Below are positions 23,324 through 33,815 of a DNA stretch of 64,000 nt, piece by piece. Under the pieces are notes generated by a model, which had not been told where the DNA came from, did no database searches, and worked only from the letters and a program-made list of their open reading frames with translations. Made by a program: the position numbers and the translations under genes. Position 1 is the stretch's first letter; the number at the start of each line of letters is the position of its first letter. Location of the stretch: the NCBI GenBank assembly GCA_018907035.1, contig JACCIC010000142.1, forward strand, positions 840,001 to 904,000, read 5' to 3'. This stretch comes from Sycobia sp. Sy_11. Taxonomy: Eukaryota; Arthropoda; Insecta; Hymenoptera; Epichrysomallidae.

Positions 23324-23997
23324 ACATATCAATACATTAGTTGAGGAAAATTTATTCAAGTATCCATGTGTCTTATAATGGTAGAATTTTTCCGGGGATC
23401 CCGACACAGAGCTATTTAACTTTTCTCAAAACTCATCTCTCATCTCTCTTTTAGGCATGATTCGCATGGCTGAGTCCATTATTTCAACTGTCTTGTGATT
23501 TCAGGTGTATATGTACATATTCAAGTTTCATCTGCAGCTATAAATCCATGACAAAATTCGTTGGAGTTTCACTTGTGTAGTACCAAAGTCTCGATAGAAA
23601 CGACTTCGCGGCAGTATATAATCGACTGTTAGCAAACGCGACATCGCCAGGCAGAGTTTTCCGAAATCCGAACGTTCATGTAAAATATTAGATATACCTT
23701 TAATTGACATTTCTTTTTGTTTTTTTATGCTATTTAACGTCGCTCTATTTATGCTCCGGAATACCAATGCTAATCAGCATATTTAAATTATTACAATGAT
23801 GCTCCTGTATATAGATCGGGATTTGTACTCGGATCACTAGGTTTCTAGTCCTTCGCTCCAGCAATCGAGCCATCGTAAACCTCCTTTAATTGACATCCTG
23901 GTGATCTCAACTATTTCACTTAACTTTGATTTACGCATATTTACTATTATTTTCTGAATTTGTTCAATTATTGCGGTTGTCATGATCTCATGAGGAC
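23324..23997 (-). pseudogene. Captured fragment of an older mariner relic (inverted copy)
   Basis: This is the inverted copy of about 29995-30641. The minus-strand open frame at 23767-23528 (ERSDFGKLCLAMSRLLTVDY, then FYRDFGT) is a piece of a cecropia/SETMAR-type mariner relic whose longer version lies at 29790-30550. The fragment stops at 23997 exactly where the extra mariner 3' tip begins. One visible difference from the right arm is Gly for Arg (SDFGKL against SDFRKL). Confidence 0.8.
23711..23882 (-). mobile_element. tRNA-derived SINE, left-arm copy
   Basis: This is the 172-bp insertion described at 30083-30254, in inverted orientation, flanked by the same 14-bp duplication (23697-23710 and 23883-23896). 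It travelled with the captured block and is not an independent insertion. Confidence 0.7.
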
Positions 23998-24015
23998 TTA
24001 TTCACATACCTGATA

Positions 24016-24752
24016 TCTTTCATCTATTAACGTATTCTCATTTATATCTTAAGCCGTTTAGTGCACATTTACATAATAAGCTCCTGGAAATACTGTTAGC
24101 TCCAATTTCTGAGGCTGATGGCCGTAAGCATCTCACTTTCTTCTGTTGCATGGGTGGCGGTGATGCTTGTAAGGTTATCCCCTATTCACGAGCGAGGCCA
24201 TAAATGTAGCTTGGGCAGTTGTGATCTGATTGCGTGATCTTAAATAGCAAAATAATCCAAGTGGTTATTCTCCCTTCTCTTTTTTCTCTAGCCTTTCTTT
24301 TTGACAGCGTGCCCTATCACGCTTCTTTATTCGCGGAATTTTGTTTTCACACGCGTACAATCGATTTTCGAATGTATTGTACCGTATATTTTGACTATTA
24401 TAATATAGATGTATGTAATTATTTTTAATATTTTTGTAGTAATTTTGATTATGATATTCTACGATGATAAATAGGTACAGTTGGACTATCGTTATACGTG
24501 TAATTCATAACACAAAAATACGCAACTGTCGATAATAGAGCATTTATATTTACAACAGTTATATTAAGGATATTATATTGAAGAATTAAGGCGTAATATA
24601 TTCTTAATCAGATTCTTAGTTATAGATTAAACAGCAAAGTTTAATAAAATCATTTATCATAATTATCATATACAGGACATATACAGGACGTAAAATAAAA
24701 TATAATTTTTAAACTTGAGTAACATTTAAATAATTTCAGAGTCAATATTTAC
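24016..24752. other. Intron-like DNA downstream of the left arm
   Basis: AT-rich with no recognised element. An open plus-strand frame at 24234-24428 has no motif. It separates the chimeric mariner from the host exon at 24753. Confidence 0.4.
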
Positions 24753-24894
24753 CTTGATTACTTTCCATGGCATTATCTTCTGAATACTTTTTGAAAATGT
24801 CCATTTCTATTAAAAGTTCAAGGAGGTTCAAAATTAATTCACATATTCGAAGTGTACAATTATGACTATCTCGGATAGAAATGTTGTATATGGC
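24753..24894 (-). CDS. Host gene exon C, 142 nt (minus strand)
   Basis: The exon has a TTTTATTAG acceptor and a GTAAAT donor and encodes 47 residues with no stop: AIYNISIRDSHNCTLRICEL, then LNLLELLIEMDIF. It starts in phase 0, matching exon B (34745-34554, ending LEIILK), and ends 1 nt into a codon. The sequence is helical and leucine-rich, typical host coding. It lies inside the loop of the 22037-24013/29995-31927 inverted repeat. Its length is not a multiple of three, so skipping it would shift the frame. Confidence 0.75.
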
Positions 24895-25439
24895 CTAATA
24901 AAAGAATGGGCTGATTATTGATATAATATATATGTATATATCTCGGTGTTTGTGTGTGTGTATGTACGTCAATGAATAGGTGGACATCTATGTATGTGGG
25001 TAAGTGTAACAAATATAACATATATAAATAAAATATACATTATTTGTGCTTATGTCGACTGTTGTTAGATATAATTAATAAAATATGTTAAACTTACAAT
25101 GAGAAAATGAAATTAGCTAATTAGTTGGCTAATATTGAGCAATATCGTCATTTTTTTATAATTATCTGATATAAAATGAGAAATTCTAGAAATAAACAAA
25201 TGTATAGCAATTTGATTTTCTCAATATTATTAAAAAATAATAGAACCTATAAAATCACAGGCATACAATTTATACTTATAAATTATATACTAATTATGCA
25301 TATAGTTAAATCACAGAACCTCCAAACCTTTATGTTGGGATTTTATAAAGGAAAGTAATTTACTCTTAAAATTTAATTTACTCCTAAAATTGATAAGTGC
25401 TTACTTAAATGGCGCCTTCTCAAGTACACAGTATATGAC
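24895..25439. other. Intron-like AT-rich DNA
   Basis: No element or exon was recognised; a short GT-rich run lies near 24950. Confidence 0.4.
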
Positions 25440-25770
25440 CGAGCATTCTGTGATATCTTTCCTTCCGAATCATTTTACAATTATTATTAGCATTAGCTAT
25501 ATTTACAACATTATCTTGTTTTTTTAATATACTTTTCAATTTATATAGTTCATTTTCTTGAAATGCTACGGCATTGAGTTTATTGTTTCAATCAATTATT
25601 ACCAAAATATTATTTTTGAAAGAATAATATTATTATATGTCACTTTGTAAAATGTAATTAAATTCAAATTCATATTCTTTGTGAAGAAATAAAAAAAAAC
25701 AATTTAAATTGACTTTATTGTGTTTTTCGAAAGCAGTAAACTAGGATATAATATTATAGATACTGTTATA
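25440..25770 (-). mobile_element. Ty1/copia fragment (protease-integrase linker)
   Basis: The DNA matches 51020-51290 of the second copia element in the same orientation, including a shared TTTACAACATTATCTT stretch and AAATGCTAC. It is a short, decayed piece of that family with no LTR. Confidence 0.6.
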
Positions 25771-25822
25771 ATAATTGCATTTGCATGTCTATTGCCACCT
25801 ATATATATATATAGTTTATATA

Positions 25823-26390
25823 CGAGGTAAGACAATTAAATAATGCGACCGATTTTATTTCTCGGCCTGTGGTAACACTGCAAACCTGTAACTCCGACAC
25901 CGTAATGATAGGTCCCTAGTCTGTCGATTGAGATCTTGACAATCCTTGTACAATTATTTATTCGCGAGCTCTTTAGTGTTTTGTAACAAAGCGCGAGTAA
26001 TACATATCACGAATATGTAAGAGAGAAATTTAGAACAACGGTCCGCGATAAAATTTTATGCGAAACTCGGCGAAACCGCCGCAGAAAATTATGAAAAAGT
26101 GCTGAAAATATATGGTAGTGATGCCTTAATTCGTAGTCAGTTGCTTCGGTGGTATGTTGATTAAAAAAAGGCCGTGAGAGCATCAAAGACGAGGCGCGAA
26201 AATTCACCAAGTCCAACGAAAACTATTTTCATTTAATTTTTCGACAGCAAAGGGGTGGTTCATAAGGAGTTCGTAACACCTGAACAAACGGTAAATTAAG
26301 TATTCTACCACAATGTACTCGAAAAATTACGAAAGCGTGCAGAGGTCGCGAAGACTTGAAACCGCTCTATTGACATACATGTCAGAAGTT
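25823..26390 (+). mobile_element. Internally deleted mariner relic
   Basis: It starts TACGAGGTAAGACAATTAAA, which looks like a mariner terminus. Coding then reads IKFYAKLGETAAENYEKVLK and IYGSDALIRSQLLRWY (transposase N-terminus), and soon jumps to FRQQRGG and HKEFVT-type sequence from the catalytic half, ending near a KACRGREDLKPL-like segment. The region between helix-turn-helix and catalytic core is missing. The 3' terminus was not identified. Confidence 0.55.
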
Positions 26391-26606
26391 TTTTTTATTA
26401 TAGAAATGTTGTACTTCCCTTTATCTTGTACAATTATCGCTTTATTTTTCCTTCTAGAATACGTTCGACAAAGACTTTTCATACAAACTACATGAAAACC
26501 ATCCTAGACGTCATCGTGAATTATAAATTACTAACATAATTTAATATTTAATAGAAACTATAATTATAATTATAGAGTTAATAATAATAATTGATTGATT
26601 GTATAC

Positions 26607-26663
<57 letters not shown>

Positions 26664-27235
26664 TACATATATATCCGATATAGTTGCTGGAACACTCGCA
26701 ACCTTAAATGGTTGGTTGGGGATTGAAAAGATCCAAACAACCACGCTGAGTTGTTGCAACCATTGGGATAATGTTGGACTCCTGTTCTTCTTGGTAGGTT
26801 GGTTGTTACTCGTTCGATGGCGACAAGCATGAGTAGTTGGCACGTACTGGCTATCCGAATTCTGACTCTTCTTTCTTCAAGTTATAGGCGCTATTAATCT
26901 ACTTGCAATGTTACGGTTACAAATATCTAACACGATTGTGGTTACGTTGGTATACTCAATGAATTTCACGCTAGCACGCAATCAATCGTAGTACAAAAAT
27001 CTTAATCTAGCTTAATACGCCTTACATTCATTATCGCAGTACTGAGTTTAACGATCTAGGATCGTATCCAAAAAATATATATTTTTTTTATTTATATATT
27101 TATTTACGATTTTTTTGTATTACGTATTTATGTATTAAATATTTATATATGTATTTACGATTTTTATTTGAATATATGCATATATACGCATGTAGATACG
27201 TACTTCGTACATCCATATATTCTCTAGTTGAGACT
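26391..27235. other. Non-coding DNA with (AT)n microsatellite
   Basis: There is an (AT)n run at about 26610-26660. Overlapping open frames around it read isoleucine-tyrosine and are chance. The stretch 26870-27235, next to the integrase relic at 27240, could include a 3' LTR of that element, but no matching LTR copy was found at the other side. Confidence 0.35.
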
Positions 27236-27560
27236 GCCAGTTATGCTTATGATTAGGGATTATTATTACTCTTAGTTTCATTATTTCCTTCGCCCTTTTA
27301 AATTGTATTTTTATATTGTTTTTCCCGACGATCTCTAATATACGGAACGGACCGAAATATTCATTTGATAATTTCGCGGGTTTCGGACCACACAGTAACT
27401 TACTCTAAGTCGCTTACTCTAAATTTTACCTCTTTAACGTGACGATCGTTCGATTATACCGTTCATACCGTTCCTTCGATTTCTCTTTGGATTTGATAAT
27501 CTTATCGTGAACTAATTTTTTTATCCCTGTTAGTCTAACGACTCATTCCTTGACATAACC
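27236..27560 (-). pseudogene. Ty3/gypsy-type integrase C-terminus relic
   Basis: Minus-strand reading gives KSKEKSKERYERYNRTIV, CGPKPAKLSNEYFGPFRILE and IVGKNNIKIQF, the layout of the integrase C-terminal GPY/F region of LTR retrotransposons. Frameshifts lie between the blocks. It may be the 3' coding end of the element whose primer-binding-site-like sequence lies at 29410-29427 in the same orientation. Confidence 0.5.
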
Positions 27561-28840
27561 TTGATTAATTCACCGTAATTTGCCAAGTTTTTTCTAGCCA
27601 GGTTCGAAATCTTTCGCTGTCCCTTTCTAATTCTTATATACGAGCTTCAGCGTCCATCAATTTTCGACTTAGAAAATTCGTATTTCCGTGAGATACCACA
27701 CAGGCCTCTTAGAGCTCCTCTACAGAAGTGCGATTATTTCGCGATCGCGTTTCGATCGTACAAAGCGACCTGTGGTGGGAACTCACTCGCTCTTCTACCA
27801 TCTTTAACCTGTCTTCGTTCGACACGGGGGGGGGTCCCTTAGCCCTACCATTTAAACGATAAGAGAGCGATGGTGTATGTATACGGAGAGGAAAAATGGT
27901 ATAATGCGCGCGAAGTTGAGTTGGGCAGAAAAAGGAAGAAATTAGAAAAAGGAATTTTAAAGTACAAATTAAATTAAGATTAAAAGTTAGAAAAAATTCG
28001 AAGGTTCAAAAGAAAAAGTAGATACGAAAAATTGGTTAAAAATTAAGAAAAATAAAAATTTATATAAAAAGGATAAAGGTTAATGACGGCTAAACACTAA
28101 AGTTTCAGTTCGAATGTAAAAAATTAGTTAAATTAATAGTTAAAATAAAATAATAGTGAAAATTAAAGATTAAAACAATAATAAGATTTAAGACCTTAGA
28201 AAAAAAAACAAAAGATTAATAATTAATAATTAAAATAAAAGATAAATGGCGAATTAAATAAAGATGAAAATTTAATTAAGAATTAAAGTAAAAAAAAATT
28301 GGGAATTAGAATAAAAAGGATTAAAACTTAAAATTTACTTAAAATTATAAAAATATTTAGTTAGTCATAATAAAAGTTAGTTAGTTAAAATGTGTTTAAA
28401 AAATTTCTTTTATAAAAAGTTTAAAAAATAACTAGTTTAAAAAAATATATTTAAAAAGAATGCAAAATAAAGAGATTTAAAAGTTACAGTAAAAATAAAA
28501 ATTAATTTAAGGATTAAAATTAATAAAGATTAAAAATTATTATAGATTAAAAATTAGAAAAGAATGAAAGGAATAAAATTAAACATAACAAAGATTCAAA
28601 ATTAATCAAGAAAAATTAAGGATACATTAAAAATAATAAAAAATTGAATAAAAATGAAATATTAAAACAATTATAAAAATCAGGAATTAAATGACGGAAG
28701 TGGGAAAGGGATGGTACACTCAATAATTATATATTTCGTTGAAATTCTACGTTTATTAAAAATATTTCTCAGACGCTTATATGTGTATATGTGTATACAT
28801 GTTTTATTTAAAAAAAACTTTTTAATTTTAAGTAGTTTTA
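27561..28840. repeat. A-rich strand-asymmetric tract
   Basis: 27561-27860 is decayed and may be integrase upstream sequence. From about 27930 to 28720 the plus strand is dominated by A, with loose AAATTAAA/AAGATTAAA units and few T or C, and all frames are closed. Such asymmetric tracts can grow by slippage. Confidence 0.5.
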
Positions 28841-29409
28841 TCTCATTCCTCGTCGCTCTCGCTGTCCGAGTTCAGAAATAACTTTCGTTTCGACTCCGCG
28901 AGTCTCATACGGCTCGCGTTATCGCAGTCGCGGTGGTTCCACGACGGCGCCGTATGTCGCACCAGTCACGGGGCGGACTAACTCCGCTATTGAGGGCAAG
29001 CCCTTCGACGGAGGATACACCAGGGTCAGCGGACAGTCAACGACCGTTTGCTGCAGTCCCGAAGCGCGTACACAGCTCGTGAATACGCCGCACCGCGCGC
29101 GGCGGATCTTTGTTGGTGCTCGGAACGCCTTGGTCGCGCTGGTAATTACTTTTTGGGTGTCCGAATGCCGGGGGTGGCAGAAAAACGGCTTCCATATCTG
29201 GCCTCGGATTAATAACCGGGTCTCACATTGCCGCCTCTTATGTTCCCGATTCGTCCGTTGTTTATAAGCTTTCCGGCCACTAAAAAAAATTAGAAACAAA
29301 AAAGATATGTAGTAAAGTACCGCTTCGCCCTATTCTTCGCTACGTGAACCGGCTTAATAATAAAAAAACGCGAAAAGAAAAAGGAATAAAAGTGTCTGCG
29401 ATATGAACT
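28841..29409 (-). other. GC-rich region, possible gag or leader of an LTR element
   Basis: 28850-29280 is GC-rich against the AT-rich surroundings. A 126-residue minus-strand frame (29299-28919) is basic at its N-terminal half; another frame at its end reads RLAESKRKLFLNSDSESDEE and a stop. No gag motif is recognised. Its place just downstream of the primer-binding-site-like sequence at 29410-29427, on the minus strand, is where leader and gag would be. Confidence 0.35.
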
Positions 29410-29427
29410 ATCCCGGACGAGCCCTCA
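29410..29427 (-). other. Primer-binding-site-like sequence (tRNA-Pro type)
   Basis: The minus strand reads TGAGGGCTCGTCCGGGAT, matching 17 of 18 positions of the complement of a tRNA-Pro 3' end as used by some retroelements. There is no tRNA body next to it. It implies a 5' LTR just to the right (about 29437-29780), beginning TGTGACGTTCAG on the plus strand. The LTR partner was not found. Confidence 0.5.
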
Positions 29428-29436
29428 ATTTTTTTG

Positions 29437-29785
29437 TGACGTTCAGCCGAAGTTAGTGTCACCTGGAAAATCTTAACAGCGATTTAATGCCATTAGTTAC
29501 CGGCGAATTGTCTCCTTAAATTTCGGCCAACGCCTTCGCGTTGAAGTGATAATAATTATAATAAATTATGATATTGAAGTGACAATAATGATAATGATCT
29601 CAACATACGAACATAATATTCCTGGAGACATCGAAGCAGAAATTATATTTTGAAATATTATTTCATTATGGGAGTTCCTCTTAGAATTCTAAAATTTCTT
29701 CATAGGGTCGGTTCTCGGTGATCTTTTGTCTCAAAATTAATCAGTCAAAAGGCACAAGTAATTGTCACAACGTCAATGTACTTAT
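29437..29785 (-). mobile_element. Putative solo or 5' LTR
   Basis: The assignment rests only on its position next to the tRNA-Pro-type primer-binding site. It holds no coding sequence and is less AT-rich at its left side. The outer border is not visible, and the sequence runs into the mariner relic at 29790. Confidence 0.25.
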
Positions 29786-29789
29786 GTGA

Positions 29790-30550
29790 AAGAGAAAAGT
29801 ATGAGGTTGTTAATACTTCTATTTAAAAAAACTAACACCACTTCAAATTAAAAAGGAACTGGATTTTAGAGTAAAAGTCTCCAACCCATCACATTTAATG
29901 GTTAAACAGTGGGTTTTTGAATTTTCGAAACATCGCAGGAGCACTCCTGATAAATCTCGTTCAAGACGTCCTCATGAGATCATGACAACCGCAATAATTG
30001 AACAAATTCAGAAAATAATAGTAAATATGCGTAAATCAAAGGTAAGTGAAATAGTTGAGATCACCAGGATGTCAATTAAAGGAGGTTTACGATGGCTCGA
30101 TTGCTGGAGCGAAGGACTAGAAACCTAGTGATCCGAGTACAAATCCCGATCTATATACAGGAGCATCATTGTAATAATTTAAATATGCTGATTAGCATTG
30201 GTATTCCGGAGCATAAATAGAGCGACGTTAAATAGCATAAAAAAACAAAAAGAAATGTCAATTAAAGGTATATCTAATATTTTACATGAACGTTCGGATT
30301 TCCGAAAACTCTGCCTGGCGATGTCGCGTTTGCTAACAGTCGATTATATACTGCCGCGAAGTCGTTTCTATCGAGACTTTGGTACTACACAAGTGAAACT
30401 CCAACGAATTTTGTCATGGATTTATAGCTGCAGATGAAACTTGAATATGTACATATACACCTGAAATCACAAGACAGTTGAAATAATGGACTCAGCCATG
30501 CGAATCATGCCTAAAAGAGAGATGAGAGATGAGTTTTGAGAAAAGTTAAA
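29790..30550 (+). pseudogene. Older mariner relic split by a SINE (donor copy)
   Basis: Across frameshifts it reads like a cecropia/SETMAR-type mariner: KQWVFEFSKHRRSTPDKSRS, a GRP-like SRRPHEIM, SEIVEITRMSIKG, then after the SINE ISNILHERSDF, LAMSRLLTVDY, and near 30420 HGFIAADET followed by TPEITRQ, i.e. the first catalytic Asp region (VDETWIHHYTPET). It ends before the younger mariner at 30644. The left arm carries only the part from about 29995 onward, which shows this is the source copy. Confidence 0.7.
30083..30254 (+). mobile_element. tRNA-derived SINE
   Basis: A 172-bp insertion in the mariner relic, flanked by perfect 14-bp duplications ATGTCAATTAAAGG (30069-30082 and 30255-30268) and ending in an A-rich tail (ATAAAAAAACAAAAAG). 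Its head resembles a tRNA gene: TGGCTCGATTGCTGG fits an A box, and GAGTACAAATCCC fits a B box. Removing it and one duplication rejoins the mariner reading (RMSIKG to ISNIL). No second independent copy is in the window. Confidence 0.7.
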
Positions 30551-30643
30551 TAGCTCTGTGTCGGGATCCCCGGAAAAATTCTACCATTATAAGACACATG
30601 GATACTTGAATAAATTTTCCTCAACTAATGTATTGATATGTTA

Positions 30644-31927
30644 TCAGGTATGTGAATAAGTCTTTCCCGTTTTTTTCAAATTTTGAGCCTTTATTGTGAA
30701 AAAATGGTTACAAATGAATTATTGAAAGTATTGGCCATCGCTAGCTACAACTTTTTCCCATCTTTCTGGCAACATACGAATCCCGTTGCGAAAAAATTCG
30801 ACCGGTTTGGCCTCTATCCAGTCATCCACCCATTTTTTGGCTTCCTCGTAGGAATGGAAGTGCTGGTCAGCCAGGCCATGTGTCATCGATCTGAAGAGAT
30901 GGTAATCAGACGGAGCAACGTCTGGACTATACGGCGGGTGGGGTAGGACTTCCCATTTGAGCGTTTCTAAGTATGTTTTCACCGGCGGTGCACATGTGGG
31001 CGAGCATTGCCATGTTGCAAAATAACTTTGTCGTGCCTGTCGGAGTATTGTGGCCGTTTTTCTCGCAGTGCGCGGCTCAAACGCATCAATTGTCGTCGAT
31101 AGACCTCGCCTGTGATCCTTTCATTCGGATTCAGAAGCTCATAGTAAACCACACCTAGCTGGTCCCACCATATACAGAGCATGAGCTTGGCGCCATGAAT
31201 ATTTGGCTTGGCCGTCGATGATGATGCATGGCCGGGTAGTCCCCATGATTTTCTTCGCTTCGGATTATCGTAACGTATCCACTTTTCATCGCCAGTCACG
31301 ATACGATGCAGAAAACCCTTTTTTTTATGTCGCTGAAGCAGCTGTTCGCAAGTGAAAAAACGCCGTTCGACGTCTCTCAGCTTCAGTTCGTACGGCACCC
31401 AATTTCCTTGCTTTTGGATCATTCCCATGGCTTTCAAACGCTTGGAAATGGTTGTTCGGTCAACTCCCAATGCTTCAGCAAGTTCTTCTTGCGTTTGACA
31501 AGAATCTTCATCAAGCAAAGTCGCCAATTCTCGATCTTCAAAGATTTGCGGCCGCCCGGAACGCTCCTTGTCTTCCACGTCGAAATCACCGCTTTTGAAG
31601 CGTCGAAACCATCCGCGAACACTTGAATCATCGACACAACCTTCTCCATAAGCCTCCTGAAGCAATCGATGCGTCTCGGCAGCAGATTTCTTCAAATTGA
31701 ACCAATAAAGTGAAACTTCCCGCAAATGACGTCGACTCGGCTCAAATTTCGACATTTTCACGATATCAAAAATTTATTATGCGAAAAAATTTTAACTAAT
31801 GTGTTAGTATGGAATTGTTGACATATGAATCAGCTTTGATTATGACATATGTAACCATTGAAAACTCGCACAGTATTGGTGGCGCCATCTCTTACAAAAA
31901 ACGGGAAAAACTTATTCACACTCCTAA
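30644..31927 (-). mobile_element. mariner element, right-arm copy
   Basis: The element is 1284 bp, flanked by TA (30642-43 and 31928-29). Its termini are TCAGGTATGTGAATAAGTC on the left and, inverted, TTAGGAGTGTGAATAAG on the right. Both flanks are continuous with unrelated surrounding DNA, so this is a normal insertion, unlike the left-arm chimera at 22037-24013. Confidence 0.85.
30719..31761 (-). pseudogene. mariner transposase, right-arm copy (same defects)
   Basis: It is nearly identical to the left-arm transposase (visible differences include Arg for Leu in ETHRLLQ, Lys for Glu in RRFKSGD, Asn for Lys in KQGNWV and Pro for Leu near the C-terminus). It has the same HGNARPH in place of HDNARPH and the same 1-nt deletion just after it, so frames 31761-30979 and 30982-30719 are split at the same place. 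It is catalytically dead by both changes. Confidence 0.9.
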
Positions 31928-31929
31928 TA

Positions 31930-32435
31930 CAATATATATTATAGATGATACGATATTTTTTTAATTTAAAAAACATCATTAATTATCTAAGTAAAATTTG
32001 TTTAACATGGCTTAATCAAATTCATTTTCTTAAATGCATTAATGGTTTGTTTAAAAAATATATTTGTAATAATTGCAATATTGGTTTGATAAACATAATA
32101 ATGTTTCTAAAAATTTTATTTCTTTATTCTCTAGTTACTTTACTAATAAAGAGTGTCCTAACATTTATACTTAATATATGTAAAGTTTGAACGGCGAGGA
32201 TTTTGTGTTTAAAATTAAGTTAATTATTCATTCGAAATTATTCAATTTGCACTGCGTACAAATAAAATATTATGTATGTGCATGTAGGTATATACGTATA
32301 TATATGTTGTATGGGGGTCGCGAACGCAACCTGTGTTTGATTTCCCGCGTCCATAGGCTCACTCCCTCAGGTCGGCGACAATACCATCTACGAAGAAGTA
32401 AGGTAGTGACCGAGAGAGTGGAAGGGGGGATTGAC
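31930..32435. other. AT-rich intron-like DNA
   Basis: No element was recognised. Open plus-strand frames at 31945-32190 and 32187-32468 are AT-rich without motifs. Confidence 0.35.
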
Positions 32436-32687
32436 ACCGCGCGCGATTTGTATCGTGCTTGCTGCTGAGTGAGAAAGAGCCCTAACGCAAAACATTAGCA
32501 AATGTTTGCCTAGTGAAAGTGCTTTTTTTTCAAAATACTAAGGTTTCTCGTACTATTACACCAGCGCCACCATGTTTTGGACCAGCTCTCCGTGCTCGCG
32601 CTATCCGTGCAGCCGCATGAGCCCCCCACGTCAACAGTACGAATCAGTTACCTTTCTTGAGGGCTACCTCAATAGACGGGCCGTTGA

Positions 32688-32729
<42 letters not shown>

Positions 32730-32735
32730 CTCTCA
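32436..32735 (+). promoter_or_regulatory. GC-richer segment with Kozak-like ATG and (CT)n
   Basis: A GCCACCATG context at about 32565-32574 starts a frame (FWTSSPCSRYPCSRM) that soon runs into (CT)n at 32691-32723. It looks like a 5' UTR and start, or part of a mobile element; no domain or splice donor supports a gene. It is flanked on the right by an opposite-strand mariner relic. Confidence 0.25.
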
Positions 32736-32739
32736 TGAT

Positions 32740-32975
32740 TTCCCGCCTTTAGTTCGTTCCGTTTCAGCAGCACATCGCAGGCGTTGATTCCTGTCCAGAA
32801 GGTTTTTTTGCGTCAAATAATGCGGCACCCAAAAATCAAGCTTTTTTTATATCAGCCTTCTGTAGATGATTTAAAATAGTTTGGTGACTAACTCGCATCT
32901 GCTGGGCGATGTCACGACATGCCACATGCCGGTCTAACACGATAAATTCCATGATTTACACGTCTATAACTTTTG
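32740..32975 (-). pseudogene. mariner transposase fragment
   Basis: Minus-strand reading gives VLDRHVACRDIAQQMRVSHQ, TILNHLQKADI and, in another frame, INACDVLLKRNEL, which are the linker and post-helix regions of a mariner transposase (DRINACDxLLKRNE). Only about 75 residues remain. Confidence 0.6.
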
Positions 32976-33815
32976 AACGCAATATCTAAACTGATCATGC
33001 ATAGCGTCGTTTTGTACGTTATGTCAAGACCTATCATATGATGTACAGTATTGTCAGATACGAGCTCTGTAGCGCTTTGTACATAGCCGCGAAATTTATA
33101 AGACAAAAAGGCGGGAGGGAGATATTTGACAACCTAATCTAAGCGTCTATCTTTGGTGGTATCATTACCAAAATCAATTATATTATATGCAGTCGATTTC
33201 TCATTTTCAATTTTATCATTGTAATAACTTCGTAACAATACGTTAAATGATAACAGTTTATTAAAACTCATTGTTTTAGAAACGATAGGAGGCATTTTTT
33301 TGGTTTAAAAATTATGCATTTATTCTTGTTCATTTATGAGAATGTCTTATTGAAACGTGGGTATCAACAAGAATGAGTCAGTATTCTATACTAATATTCT
33401 AATTGTGAACCTTTTGAGAGATGAATTTCTTTTGTTTTCAAGTGTCTTTATTATTATACATAGTAGTTACACATTTATTGTAACATTTAATATTTATGAT
33501 TACAAATTGTTCCGTGGACTGAAGATTATATTTTAGGCTTGGTATTCGGGTTTTATTTGTTTATTTTATAACTATCGATATCGACTCAACTGCCCGAGCG
33601 TCACAAAGGGCGTGCGCTCGCGATGATCAAGCCCGCTGATTATATGAGCATTCAAGCGCGAACAATATTTGAGTACGGTCATACATGTGCTTCACACACG
33701 TTTACTATTGAATAGAAATTTATTCATATAACCTTTGTTAGGTCGAATTCTAAATCATTATATTTCATAAATAATCAAATTGTAATATTTAATACATTTG
33801 AATAATTTAATTAGT
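32976..33815. other. Intron-like DNA, no gene
   Basis: AT-rich; no exon or element recognised. A GC-richer patch around 33590-33650 has no feature. Confidence 0.35.

Larger units (their letters stand above)
22037..24013 (+). mobile_element. Chimeric mariner: full element, captured flank and a second 3' tip
   Basis: The block runs from a mariner 5' terminus (TTAGGAGTGTGAATAAG, preceded by TA at 22035-36) through a complete mariner ending at 23321, then 674 bp of captured DNA, and closes with the last 19 bp of the mariner 3' terminus (23995-24013) followed by TA (24014-15). The mariner plus captured DNA is a near-identical inverted copy of about 29995-31927. Captured DNA joins the extra 3' tip at a shared GAC. 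The captured piece includes an older mariner relic and a SINE. Confidence 0.85.

Noticed and set aside
30083..30170. A functional tRNA gene
   Set aside because: A- and B-box-like segments are present, but no cloverleaf with paired acceptor stem is visible, and the unit has an A-rich tail and target duplications, so it is a SINE.
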